A stretch of 64,000 nt of DNA, from positions 124,001 to 188,000 of the forward strand of contig NZ_LGKG01000024.1 of assembly GCF_001294335.1 (NCBI RefSeq), given 5' to 3'. This document shows, piece after piece, positions 50,287 to 59,167 of this stretch. Under the pieces are notes generated by a model. That model made no database searches. It was not told where the DNA came from and saw only the letters and a program-made list of their open reading frames with translations. Source of the DNA: Streptomyces chattanoogensis (GTDB lineage: Bacteria; Actinomycetota; Actinomycetes; Streptomycetales; Streptomycetaceae). Within the stretch, counting starts at the first letter, position 1, and every line of letters begins with the position of its first letter. The translations under genes were made by a program, and so were the position numbers.

Positions 50287-52731
50287 ATGGCATTCAATCA
50301 CTTACCAGCAGGCGTGCACGACGCCTTGTCAGCATTGTCGGTCAGTCCGGTGACACACTCGGTGCCGATGGCCTCCAATCGACTGCCGCAGGACGCGGGT
50401 GCGCGTCCCTCCCCAGGCATGATTCTCGACCGTCTCGCCCGGGGCGCGACCCGCGCTGCGCGCATCACTCATACGGAGCACTTGCCCCCGCGCATCGGCA
50501 GCCATGCCGACTGGCCTGAAGAGATCCGCCCGGAAGTGATCGATGCCATCCGTTCGGCCGGAATCGAGCGTCCCTGGGCCCACCAGGCACGGACATCCGA
50601 ACACGCGCTGCGCGGCGAGTCGGTCGTCGTCGCCACCGGGACCGCCTCCGGCAAGTCCCTGGCGTATCTCGCGCCGGTCCTGTCCACGCTCCTGGACGGC
50701 TCGGAGGCCCCCAACGGCAGGGGGGCCACGGCCCTGTACCTGGCGCCCACCAAGGCACTGGCGGCCGATCAGCGGCGCGCCGTACGCGAGCTGGCCGCCC
50801 CGCTGGGCACGGCGATCCGGCCCGCGGTCTACGACGGTGACACCCCCGTCGAGGAGCGCGAATGGGTGCGCCAGTACGGCAACTACGTCCTGACCAACCC
50901 CGACATGCTGCACCGCGGGATCCTGCCGGCCCACCCCCGGTGGTCCTCCTTCCTGCGCGCGTTGCGCTATGTCGTCATCGACGAGTGCCACTCCTACCGC
51001 GGCGTCTTCGGCTCCCATGTCGCACAGGTCGTCCGCCGGCTGCGGCGGATCTGCGCCCGCTACGGCGCCGAACCGGTCTTTCTGCTCGCCTCCGCCACCG
51101 CGGCCGAGCCCGGGGAGGCGGCGACCCGGCTCACCGGGCTGCCCGTGGTGGAGATCACCGAGGACACCTCGCCGCGCGGTGAGCTGGTCTTCGCGCTGTG
51201 GGAGCCGCCACTGACCGAACTCCACGGCGAGCAGGGTGCCCCCGTGCGCCGCACCGCCACCGCCGAGACCGCCGATCTGCTCACCGACCTCGCGGTCCAG
51301 GGCGTACGCACCGTGGCCTTCGTCCGCTCCCGGCGCGGCGCCGAACTGATCGCCCTGATCGCGCAGGAGCGGCTCGCCGAGGTGGACCGCTCGCTGCCCG
51401 CACGGGTCGCCGCCTACCGGGGCGGCTATCTGCCCGAGGAACGCCGCGCCCTGGAACGCGCCCTGCACCGCGGCGATCTGCTCGGCCTGGCGGCGACCAC
51501 CGCCCTCGAACTGGGCGTGGACGTCTCCGGCCTGGATGCCGTCGTCATCGCCGGCTATCCGGGGACGCGCGCCTCGCTCTGGCAGCAGGCCGGGCGGGCC
51601 GGGCGCTCCGGGCAGGGCGCCCTCGCCGTCCTGGTGGCCCGCGACGACCCCCTGGACACCTATCTGGTCCACCACCCCGAGGCGCTCTTCGACCGGCCCG
51701 TCGAATCCACCGTCCTGGACCCGGACAACCCGTACGTCCTCGCCCCGCACCTGTGCGCGGCCGCCTCCGAACTCCCGCTCACCGAGGCCGACTTCCCGCT
51801 GTTCGGCCCCGCCACCGCCGGTCTGCTGCCGCAGCTGGAGTCCGCCGCGCTGCTGCGCCGGCGCGCCACCGCCTGGCACTGGACGCGCCGCGAGCGGGCC
51901 GCGGACCTGACCGACATCCGCGGCCAGGGCGGCTCGCCGGTGCAGGTCGTGGAGGCCGGCACCGGGCGGCTGCTGGGCACCGTGGACGCCGGCGCCGCGC
52001 ACACCACCGTCCACGACGGCGCCGTCCACCTCCATCAGGGCCGCACCTATCTCGTCCAACGGCTCGACCTGGACGACGATGTCGCGCTGGTCGAGGAGGC
52101 CAATCCGCCCTATTCCACGACGGCCCGCGACACGACCGCCGTCTCCATCCTCGAAACCGACACCGAGGTCCCCTGGGGCGACGCCCGGCTGTGCTTCGGG
52201 TCCGTCGAAGTGACCAACCAGGTGGTCTCCTTTCTGCGCCGCAAGCTCATCACCGGCGAGGTCCTGGGCGAGACCAAGCTGGACCTGCCGCCCCGCACGC
52301 TGCGCACCCGCGCGGTGTGGTGGACGGTCACCGAGGACCAGCTCGACGCCGCCCGCATCAATCCCCAGCAGCTGGGCGGCGCGCTGCACGCCGCCGAACA
52401 CGCCTCCATCGGCATGCTGCCGCTGTTCGCCACCTGCGACCGCTGGGACATCGGCGGTGTCTCCGTCCCGCTGCACCCCGACACCCTCCTGCCGACCGTC
52501 TTCGTCTACGACGGCCACCCGGGCGGCGCGGGCTTCGCCGAGCGCGCCTTCCACACGGCCGCCGACTGGCTCACCGCCACCCGCAGCGCCATTGCCGCCT
52601 GCGAGTGCGAGGCCGGGTGCCCGTCCTGCATCCAGTCCCCCAAATGCGGCAACGGCAACGATCCGCTCCACAAGCGGGGCGCGATCCGGCTGCTGGGGGA
52701 ACTGCTGCGAGGCGCGCCGCAGGGCCCCTGA
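50287..52731 (+). CDS. DEAD/H-box helicase of the helicase/secretion neighbourhood
   Basis: The protein has 814 residues: Walker A ATGTASGKSLAYL near 117, VVIDECHSYRG (DECH, near 230), LASATAAEPGE (SAT, motif III), and GRAGRSGQGALAV (motif VI). The C-terminus has the DUF1998/MrfA-like region with a cysteine cluster CECEAGCPSCIQSPKCGNGN. This is the DECH helicase that accompanies Tad-type secretion genes in actinobacteria. A TTA codon is the sixth codon (50302-50304) if translation begins at 50287; ATG at 50371 is an alternative that avoids it. It is convergent with the Tad operon. Confidence 0.92.
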   Translation: MAFNHLPAGVHDALSALSVSPVTHSVPMASNRLPQDAGARPSPGMILDRLARGATRAARITHTEHLPPRIGSHADWPEEIRPEVIDAIRSAGIERPWAHQARTSEHALRGESVVVATGTASGKSLAYLAPVLSTLLDGSEAPNGRGATALYLAPTKALAADQRRAVRELAAPLGTAIRPAVYDGDTPVEEREWVRQYGNYVLTNPDMLHRGILPAHPRWSSFLRALRYVVIDECHSYRGVFGSHVAQVVRRLRRICARYGAEPVFLLASATAAEPGEAATRLTGLPVVEITEDTSPRGELVFALWEPPLTELHGEQGAPVRRTATAETADLLTDLAVQGVRTVAFVRSRRGAELIALIAQERLAEVDRSLPARVAAYRGGYLPEERRALERALHRGDLLGLAATTALELGVDVSGLDAVVIAGYPGTRASLWQQAGRAGRSGQGALAVLVARDDPLDTYLVHHPEALFDRPVESTVLDPDNPYVLAPHLCAAASELPLTEADFPLFGPATAGLLPQLESAALLRRRATAWHWTRRERAADLTDIRGQGGSPVQVVEAGTGRLLGTVDAGAAHTTVHDGAVHLHQGRTYLVQRLDLDDDVALVEEANPPYSTTARDTTAVSILETDTEVPWGDARLCFGSVEVTNQVVSFLRRKLITGEVLGETKLDLPPRTLRTRAVWWTVTEDQLDAARINPQQLGGALHAAEHASIGMLPLFATCDRWDIGGVSVPLHPDTLLPTVFVYDGHPGGAGFAERAFHTAADWLTATRSAIAACECEAGCPSCIQSPKCGNGNDPLHKRGAIRLLGELLRGAPQGP

Positions 52732-52732
52732 C

Positions 52733-53103
52733 GGGTGCCCTGCGGCGGGCGTGGCGGCTGCGGCGGCGGGGCCCGCCCTGGCCCGTATCCGCGCCGTGTA
52801 GGGCCCGCTGCCGGCCTCGGCCGATACGTCGGCGACCGGCCCGGCCAGCGCGCAGCGCACCAGCCGGGCATGCTGGGCGACCGCCACCCGGCGCGCCGCC
52901 GCGCAGGCCACGGACCGCCCGTGGAGGGCGCGGTCCGCGGCGGCCAGGGCCGCCAGGTCCGCGGCGCCGCCCGCCCGGTGCCGGGCCGTGACGGCCTGGC
53001 TCACGGCGAGCAGGGCCGTGAAGACCGCACACAGCGCGGCCGCCGCGAAGACCGTCCACACCGTCGCGGAGCCCTCATCACCGCCCCACCGTCTCCTCCG
53101 CAA
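52733..53103 (-). CDS. TadE-like pseudopilin, last gene of the Tad operon, 3' end unresolved
   Basis: The N-terminal 110 residues have the TadE-like pattern found next to these helicases: GDEGSATVWTVFAAAALCAV, FTALLAVSQAVTARHRAGGA, ADLAALAAADRALHG. There is one membrane segment and a conserved Ala-rich helix. The expected length is about 120 residues, but no stop codon occurs in this frame before position 50329, more than 2.4 kb into the antisense strand of the helicase gene. The end given here is therefore only the point where the two coding regions meet. Start TTG 53103 overlaps the upstream gene by 26 bases. Confidence 0.6.
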
Positions 53104-53455
53104 GAGCCACCGCCTCCCCTGTGACCTGCGCCGTCAGCCGTCCCGGACCGGGCAGCCGGGCCTCGACGCGTACCCGCACCAGGTCGCCCTCGCGCACCAG
53201 CACGACCCGCGCGCCCTCGGGAGCCGCGTCCCGCGCCGCCCGGAGCACCGCCGCCCGTGTTTCCGACCGTGCGGCCATCCGCGCCCCGGCCCGTGCCGCG
53301 TCCACACACTCGATACGGGCGCAGGCGGCCATCAGGCCCCAGATGAGCGCCCCCGCGACCGCCACCAGCACCGGCATCACCAGGGCCGCCTCCGCCGTCA
53401 CCGACCCCGCGTCGCGGGCGGTCCGGCCGGGCGGCGCGACGTCAGACCCGGACAC
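53078..53455 (-). CDS. TadE family protein
   Basis: The protein has 125 residues. A short polar N-terminus precedes SVTAEAALVMPVLVAVAG, the TadE-type membrane segment with the conserved glutamate. The following CVDAARAGARMAAR and RVRVEARLPGPG are typical. TadE-like proteins are pseudopilins thought to be minor components of Flp-type pili. The GTG start at 53455 lies inside the last codons of the DUF4244 gene, so the two are coupled. Confidence 0.85.
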   Translation of the reverse strand: MSGSDVAPPGRTARDAGSVTAEAALVMPVLVAVAGALIWGLMAACARIECVDAARAGARMAARSETRAAVLRAARDAAPEGARVVLVREGDLVRVRVEARLPGPGRLTAQVTGEAVALAEETVGR

Positions 53456-53687
53456 CGAACGCCTTCTCCAAGGCGCCTTGCAGCAGCTCGGCCACCGTGC
53501 CGCTGGTGACGACCTTGTAGAACACCATCGCCAGGGCACAGGTCGCGACCGTGCCGACGGCGTATTCGGCCGTGATCATTCCCCGGTCCGCCTCCGCGGT
53601 GCGCAGCCGCAGCCACCAGCCGCGCCACCGCATCCACCGACGCCGCACCATGCCGGCCCCCTTGACCGTGCCAGCTCCCATGACCAT
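53442..53687 (-). CDS. DUF4244 pilin-like protein
   Basis: The protein has 81 residues. A positively charged head (VRRRWMRWRGWWLRLR) precedes DRGMITAEYAVGTVATCALA, with the glutamate expected five residues after the processing site of Flp pilins, and a hydrophobic helix. It is likely the major pilin-like subunit. Two near-identical ribosome site plus ATG copies (CAAGGGGG-x-GGCATGG) occur 36 bases apart, so starts at 53687 and 53651 are both plausible. Confidence 0.85.
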   Translation of the reverse strand: MVMGAGTVKGAGMVRRRWMRWRGWWLRLRTAEADRGMITAEYAVGTVATCALAMVFYKVVTSGTVAELLQGALEKAFGVRV

Positions 53688-53719
53688 GCCAACCCCCTTG
53701 AACTCACGACTTGTCCATT

Positions 53720-54517
53720 TCAATGACGGCCCAGCAGGCCGCCCGCCAGGCCGATCAGCACCGGCGCCACCCCGAGCGTCAGGAACGCCGGCAGAAAGCA
53801 CGCCGACAGCGGCAGGGTGACCAGCACCCCCGCCCGCCGGGCCCTGGCGGCCGCGGCCCGGCCGTGCTCCGCACGGAGCTCCGCCGCGATCCGCGCCACC
53901 GGCTCGACGGCCGGCACCCCCGATATCCCGGCGCGCTCCATACAGCGCGCCAGCCCGCCGGCCCCGGGGAGGGCCGCCAACCGCGGCCACACGACGGCCG
54001 GTTCGCCGCCCAGCCGGAGCTCGGCCGCCACCTGGCGCAAACGCTCGGCGACCGTCCCGTCCAGCGACCGCCCCACCGCCTCGGCCGCCTCCCGCGGCCC
54101 GGCCCCGGAGGCGAGGGTGGCGGCCAACAGGTCGGCGGCCGGGGCAAGTTCGGCGCGCACCCGGGCCTCCGCCAGTCGCCCCTCGTGCGCGGCCCGCTGC
54201 CGGGCGAGCCAGAGGTGAGCGCCGTAGCCCAGGGCCGGCCCCGCGATGACACCGGCCGCTCCGTCGACCAGAATGATCACGAAACAGGCCACTCCCAGCG
54301 GCCCCAGCCCCTCCTTCAGCCGATGCCGCAGCCGTCCGCCACCCTTTGCACGATCCCCGTCAGCGCGTCCCGCCGGCCTCCCGGGGGCCGCCAGCTCCCG
54401 CGCCCGCTTCCGTACCGCCCGGCCACGGCGCGCCTCCCGTAACAACGAGACCGCATACACCGCCGCCATCGCGGCCGAAACCGCCATCCCCACCCTGTGG
54501 ACAACTTCCGCGCTCAT
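53720..54517 (-). CDS. tadC: TadC-like type II secretion F-domain protein
   Basis: The protein has 265 residues. It has the T2SSF core: ELAPAADLLAATLASGAGPR, EAAEAVGRSLDG, and PRLAALPGAGGLARCMERAG, with membrane helices at the N-terminus, near 85-100 and at the C-terminus (VLVTLPLSACFLPAFLTLGV). TadC and TadB together form the inner-membrane platform of the Tad system. ATG 54517 overlaps the upstream stop (TGATG). Confidence 0.87.
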   Translation of the reverse strand: MSAEVVHRVGMAVSAAMAAVYAVSLLREARRGRAVRKRARELAAPGRPAGRADGDRAKGGGRLRHRLKEGLGPLGVACFVIILVDGAAGVIAGPALGYGAHLWLARQRAAHEGRLAEARVRAELAPAADLLAATLASGAGPREAAEAVGRSLDGTVAERLRQVAAELRLGGEPAVVWPRLAALPGAGGLARCMERAGISGVPAVEPVARIAAELRAEHGRAAAARARRAGVLVTLPLSACFLPAFLTLGVAPVLIGLAGGLLGRH

Positions 54518-55401
54518 CACGCACCCCCTTTCTTCTCTTCGTCGCCCGCATCCGCGACGATCCGCGCCGTCCAGGCCATCCCGCCCCACTCCAGCAGTCC
54601 GCCGACCGCCAGGCAGCCCCATCCGGCCGGGGTGTGCAGCAGCACCCGCAGCGGGTCGGCACCCAGCGCGCCACCCATCACGAGCCCGGCCACCGGCAGC
54701 AGCGCGAGCATCAGCGCCGTGGCCCGCGGGCCCGCCAACTGGGCGCGCAATTCCTCCCGTTGATCGCGCCGGGCCCGGAGGCCGTCCGCAATCCGCTCCA
54801 GTCCGGAGGCGAGCCCGGCGCCGCCCTGCACCGCGACCTGCCAGCAGGCGGCCACCCCCGTCAGCCCCTCGGCCCCGGGGAGACGCGCCGCCGTACGCAG
54901 CGCCCGGGGCACATCACCTCCGTAGCGCGCGGCCGCAACCACCGCCGCCCCCTCTTCCCCGAGGCCCGGCACCCCGGTGGCGAGCAGCGCGCGGTCCGGC
55001 TGCCGGCCGGCCCGCAGCTCACCGGCCACGGCCGTGCACAGCCCGATCACCTCCGCGGTACGCCGGTCCCGTTCGCGCTCCGCGCTCCGGGCCGCCAGCC
55101 ACCGGCGGACGACGAACCCGGCGGCCGGCGAGACGAGCACGGGCACCAGGGACCCGCCCAGCACACCGATCACGAGCCCCACCGGGAGACACCAGGCCTC
55201 CGGCCCGATACGCCCACGGCCCCGGCACCCGGCGCGCCACCAGCCGAGCCACCGGGACCACCACACCGCTTTCCCCGGCTCGCCCCCGAGCAGCTCCCGA
55301 GCCCGCCGCCGCCCCCTGACGTCCCGTCCGCCACCGGCCGACCACCCCGCCGCACCCGCGCAGAGCACCGCCGCCGCAGCCAGCCCCAAGGCCCACCTCA
55401 C
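54517..55401 (-). CDS. tadB: TadB-like type II secretion F-domain protein
   Basis: The protein has 294 residues. The F-domain is recognisable (ELRAGRQPDRALLATGVPG, DVPRALRTAARLPGAEG, GLASGLERIADGLRA), with membrane helices at the start (GLAAAAVLCAGAAGW), near 80-105 and at the end. The GTG at 55401 overlaps the tadA stop as GTGA, tying its translation to tadA. It forms the platform with TadC. Confidence 0.87.
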   Translation of the reverse strand: MRWALGLAAAAVLCAGAAGWSAGGGRDVRGRRRARELLGGEPGKAVWWSRWLGWWRAGCRGRGRIGPEAWCLPVGLVIGVLGGSLVPVLVSPAAGFVVRRWLAARSAERERDRRTAEVIGLCTAVAGELRAGRQPDRALLATGVPGLGEEGAAVVAAARYGGDVPRALRTAARLPGAEGLTGVAACWQVAVQGGAGLASGLERIADGLRARRDQREELRAQLAGPRATALMLALLPVAGLVMGGALGADPLRVLLHTPAGWGCLAVGGLLEWGGMAWTARIVADAGDEEKKGGA

Positions 55402-56555
55402 CGCTCGTCGCCTCGCTCGCAGAGCTCCGTCAACCGCCCCCAGCCACGGGCCTCCTGGAAGCCGTCCGGGGCCCAGAGCGCCGCCGGTACGGTCACCACG
55501 AAGCCGTCGCGGTCCCGCTCCAGGACATGGATCTCGGCGATCCGCCGACGGCCGGAGCGGTCGCGTACGAGATGGAGGACGACCGAGAGCGCGGCCGCCA
55601 GCTGGCTGTGCAGGGCGGCCCGGTCCAGCCCGGCCGTCGAACCGAGGGCCTCCAGGCGCGCGGGGACGTCGCACGCGGCATTGGCATGCACCGTGCCGGA
55701 GCCGCCCTCATGCCCCGTGTTCAGGGCCGCCAGCAGATCGGTGACCTCGGCGCCGCGCACCTCGCCGACCACCAGCCTGTCCGGCCTCATGCGCAGCGCC
55801 TGCCGGACGAGGTCCCGCAGCGTCACCCGCCCGATGCCCTCCTGGTTGGCGGGGCGGGTCTCCAGCCGCACCACATGGGGATGGTCCGGCCGCAGCTCCG
55901 CCGAGTCCTCGGCCAGGACGAGCCGCTCGGCCGGGCCGACCAGTCCCAGCAGGGTGCTGAGCAGCGTCGTCTTGCCCGAGCCCGTCCCCCCGGAGATCAG
56001 GAACGACAGCCGGGCGGCCAGCAGCGCCGTGAGCAGCCGGTCGCCGCCCGGTGGCACCGTCCCGGCCGCCACCAGGTCCGCGAGGGTGAAGGCTCGGGGG
56101 CGCAGCACCCGCAGGGACAGACAGGGCCCGGCGACCGCCACCGGGGGCAGCACGGCATGCAGCCGGGTGCCGTCCGGAAGGCGGGCGTCGACCCAGGGGC
56201 GGGCGTCGTCGAGACGGCGCCCGGCCACCGCCGCCAGCCGCTGCGCGAGCCGGCGCACCTCCGCCGCGTCCCGGAAGCGCACCCCCGTACGCTCCAGCCC
56301 GCCGCCCCGGTCCACCCACACCTCGTCGGGCGCGGTGACCAGCACGTCCGTCACCTCCGGCGCGGCCAGCAGCGGCTCCAGCGGCCCGCTGCCCACCATC
56401 TCGGACCGCAACGCGGCCACCACACCCAGCACTTCGGCGTCCCCCAGGAGCCGCCCCTCCGCGCGCAGCGCCACCGCGACCCGGGCCGGTGTCGGCTCCG
56501 CCCCGGCCTCGGCCAGCCGCCTGCGCACCCCGTCCAGCAGGTCCTGGCCGGTCAT
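55398..56555 (-). CDS. tadA: TadA secretion ATPase
   Basis: The protein has 385 residues and is a VirB11/TadA-type ATPase: SFLISGGTGSGKTTLLSTLL (Walker A, near 200), the Asp box LVLAEDSAELRPDHPHVV, LVVGEVRGAEVTDLLAAL (Walker B) and GHEGGSGTVHANA (His box). It drives assembly or secretion by hydrolysing ATP at the membrane. The family member in actinobacteria next to DECH helicases matches. Overlap with ssd is ATGA. Length and motifs are complete. Confidence 0.93.
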   Translation of the reverse strand: MTGQDLLDGVRRRLAEAGAEPTPARVAVALRAEGRLLGDAEVLGVVAALRSEMVGSGPLEPLLAAPEVTDVLVTAPDEVWVDRGGGLERTGVRFRDAAEVRRLAQRLAAVAGRRLDDARPWVDARLPDGTRLHAVLPPVAVAGPCLSLRVLRPRAFTLADLVAAGTVPPGGDRLLTALLAARLSFLISGGTGSGKTTLLSTLLGLVGPAERLVLAEDSAELRPDHPHVVRLETRPANQEGIGRVTLRDLVRQALRMRPDRLVVGEVRGAEVTDLLAALNTGHEGGSGTVHANAACDVPARLEALGSTAGLDRAALHSQLAAALSVVLHLVRDRSGRRRIAEIHVLERDRDGFVVTVPAALWAPDGFQEARGWGRLTELCERGDER

Positions 56556-57727
56556 GCGCGCACACCGCCCCGGACGGCCGTGAAGTCCGGCCGGCCGCCG
56601 GACGGGCGGGGCCGCCGGGGTGACGGCTCCGACGGCACCGGCACCCGCTCCCAGAAGCCCGTACAGAACCGCGCCAGCGGCCCCCGCGGATTCACCCCCG
56701 GCGGCACACCCCGGGACAGATCCCCCAACAGGCCCGCCTCCCAGGCAAGTTCACCGGCCGGAGGAAGCTCCAGCAGGCGGGCGATCTCATCCGGCGGCAG
56801 GCCGGGATCCGGCCCGGGGACACCGCGCGCCACCGTCCGCAGATCGCCGAGCACCGCCCGTACGCCGACCGCCACCCGCCGCGCCGCCGCGATCGCGCGC
56901 AGCTCCGCGGGGACGACCAGCAGGCCCACATCCACCTGGGCCAGCGCCTCCGTCACCGTCTCGTCGACCCTGCGGGGCAGATCCGCCACCACGACACCGC
57001 CCCGTCGGCGCGCGGCCGCCAGCACCGACCGCATCGCAGGCGGTGGAATGGCGACCTCGCCGCCCCGGTCCCAGCTGAGCACCCGCAGGGAGTGCAGCAG
57101 CGGCAGCGACTCCGCCAGGGCGCCGCCGGCGACCCGGCCGCGCGATTCCGAGAAGGCGGGCCAGCGCAGGCCCCGCTCCTTCTCCCCGCCCAGCAGGACA
57201 TCGAGCCCGCCGCCCAGGGGGTCGCCGTCCACCAGCATCGTGCGCGCTCCCGTACGGGCCGCCGTGACGGCGAGGGCGCAGGCCAGGGTGCTCGCGCCGG
57301 CCCCGCCGCGGCCGCCGATGACGCCGACCGTGAGGGCCGGCGGCCCGGCCCCCTCGGCGGCGTCGGCGATCCGGTCGACCAGCCAGCGCTCGCCGTCGGG
57401 AAGGGCCAGCACCCGTTCCGCCCCGATGGCCACGGCCCGGTGCAGGAGCGCGGGATCATCGGCGTCGCGCCCGGCGAGGACCACGCCCTCCCGGCGCCCG
57501 GCACCGCGCAGCCGGGCCGCGCAGTCCGCCCCGACGATCACCAGCGGCGCCGCCTCCCAGGCCCCGCCACGGGCCGGCGGGCCGTGTCCCACCTCGGGCA
57601 GCACACCGGCCGCCGCACACAGCCGCAGAAGATCATCGAGAAGCCGTTCGTCCTCGGTGAGGATCAGCGGCCCGCCCCGCCCGTCCTCGCTCCGGCCCGA
57701 CCGGCCGGCCGTCCTGGATCCCGCCAC
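56552..57727 (-). CDS. ssd: Ssd/CpaE-like septum-site P-loop protein
   Basis: The protein has 391 residues. The N-terminal 130 residues resemble a receiver-like pseudo-domain. A MinD/CpaE ATPase follows: VGVIGGRGGAGASTLACALA (deviant Walker A; the lysine is replaced, GGRGGAGAS), MLVDGDPLGGGLDVLLG and VVVADLPRRVDETV. In mycobacteria, Ssd affects septum formation; in Tad systems CpaE localises the apparatus. Loss of the Walker lysine suggests weak or no ATP hydrolysis, also seen in relatives. It is the first gene of the operon. Confidence 0.9.
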   Translation of the reverse strand: MAGSRTAGRSGRSEDGRGGPLILTEDERLLDDLLRLCAAAGVLPEVGHGPPARGGAWEAAPLVIVGADCAARLRGAGRREGVVLAGRDADDPALLHRAVAIGAERVLALPDGERWLVDRIADAAEGAGPPALTVGVIGGRGGAGASTLACALAVTAARTGARTMLVDGDPLGGGLDVLLGGEKERGLRWPAFSESRGRVAGGALAESLPLLHSLRVLSWDRGGEVAIPPPAMRSVLAAARRRGGVVVADLPRRVDETVTEALAQVDVGLLVVPAELRAIAAARRVAVGVRAVLGDLRTVARGVPGPDPGLPPDEIARLLELPPAGELAWEAGLLGDLSRGVPPGVNPRGPLARFCTGFWERVPVPSEPSPRRPRPSGGRPDFTAVRGGVRA

Positions 57728-58309
57728 GTTCCGTCCCCCTGTCGCTACAGAACTCGTCCATACGCGAACTCACACGTCCGTGAACTCGCGGACTTTCACG
57801 GTGCAGCGATCGGGAAAATCCCGTGGATCTTGGCCCAAATCTGTGGACAACTCCCCGCCTGTGAATATCCCCGTCACCTATTCCAGCGACCCGGACGACT
57901 ACTTCCGGGGTGCAGAGCGGGACGACGACCGACAAGGAGATCGCAAGGGGAAACGCAAGAACAACGTAAGGAGAGCGCAAGAAGTACAGGAACCCGTGGA
58001 GAGGCTTTCACAGAGCAGCGCGTCAACTACGGACAGTCACGAACGGCAGCCGTCGGCAGGGGCCGTGGCGCAAGCGAAGGGGAAGGGCCCCATCCGGGCC
58101 CGGCGGCGCAAAAGGCGCCCGGACATGCGACGACCCCCGCCGGGGGGGAGAGCGGGGGTCGTCCCCACGGCCGACTCGGGGGGGGAGGAGCCGGACCGGG
58201 TTAGCACGGTCGCGAACGATCCGTGACTTCCATGGTGTACCCGAGAGCCTTCTCAGGCAAACCCACGCGCCACACCTTACGCCGAATGGTTGGCCCCTAT
58301 GCTCACCCC
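57728..58309. other. Divergent region with an orphan hairpin
   Basis: About 580 bp between ssd and the HAD gene. It has a purine-rich patch (57935-57995), a DnaA-box sequence (TTGTCCACA, complement at 57842-57850), and a hairpin-rich stretch. No convincing gene is seen. Confidence 0.5.
58130..58164. terminator. Strong hairpin in the ssd/HAD divergent region
   Basis: GACGACCCCCGC pairs perfectly with GCGGGGGTCGTC across an 11-base loop. There is no annotated transcript that needs ending here. TCCGGGC/GCCCGGA (58094-58124) forms a second stem just before. Confidence 0.5.
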
Positions 58310-59167
58310 GTGGAAAACCACTCCGTGCCTCACTCGACGCCCCGTACTGCCGCGTTCTTCGACTTGGACAAGACCGTCATTGCAAAGTCGAGCACGCTGA
58401 CCTTCAGCAAGTCGTTCTACCAAGGCGGCCTGATCAATCGACGTGCCGTCCTGCGTACCGCATATGCCCAGTTCGTGTTCCTCGCCGGCGGCGCCGATCA
58501 CGACCAGATGGAGCGGATGCGCGAATATCTCTCCTCGCTCTGCCGCGGCTGGGATGTGGCCCAGGTGCGGGAGATCGTCGCCGAAACGCTGCACCAGCTG
58601 ATCGATCCGATCATTTACGACGAGGCGGCCTCGCTCATCGAGGAGCACCATGCCGCCGGGCGGGACGTCGTCATCGTCTCCACCTCCGGGGCCGAGGTCG
58701 TCGAGCCGATCGGCGAACTCCTGGGCGCCGACCGGGTGGTGGCCACCAGGATGGTGGTCGGCGAGGACGGCCGCTTCACCGGCGAGGTGGAGTACTACGC
58801 ATACGGCCCCACCAAGGCGCAGGCGGTCCGGGAGCTCGCCGCGTCCGAGGGCTACGACCTGGAGCGCTGCTACGCCTACAGCGATTCGGTGACCGACATC
58901 CCGATGCTGGAGGCGGTCGGGCACGCCTTCGCGGTCAATCCGGACCGGGCGCTGCGCCGCGAGGCGGTGGCGCGCGGCTGGCCGGTGCTCATGTTCAACC
59001 GTCCGGTGCCGCTCAAGCAGCGGCTGCCGGCACTCTCGCTGCCCCCGCGGCCGGTCCTCGCCGCGGTCGCGGCGGTGGGCGCGGCGGCCGCCACCGCGGG
59101 CCTGGTCTGGTACGCGAGCCGGCGCCGGACGGCGGCGGAACGCCTCGCCCGCATTGCCCGCATTTGA
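58310..59167 (+). CDS. HAD-IB family phosphatase with C-terminal membrane anchor
   Basis: The protein has about 285 residues. The HAD motifs are FFDLDKTVI (catalytic DxD), VIVSTSGAEV (motif II), GPTKAQAV (Lys, motif III) and YSDSVTDIPMLEAVG (motif IV). This is the SerB-like/CicA group of HAD-IB hydrolases. A hydrophobic segment near the end (PVLAAVAAVGAAAATAGLVW) suggests membrane attachment. The substrate is unknown; some relatives dephosphorylate phospholipids. The GTG at 58310 and ATG at 58286 are both possible starts; neither has a strong ribosome site. Confidence 0.88.
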   Translation: MENHSVPHSTPRTAAFFDLDKTVIAKSSTLTFSKSFYQGGLINRRAVLRTAYAQFVFLAGGADHDQMERMREYLSSLCRGWDVAQVREIVAETLHQLIDPIIYDEAASLIEEHHAAGRDVVIVSTSGAEVVEPIGELLGADRVVATRMVVGEDGRFTGEVEYYAYGPTKAQAVRELAASEGYDLERCYAYSDSVTDIPMLEAVGHAFAVNPDRALRREAVARGWPVLMFNRPVPLKQRLPALSLPPRPVLAAVAAVGAAAATAGLVWYASRRRTAAERLARIARI

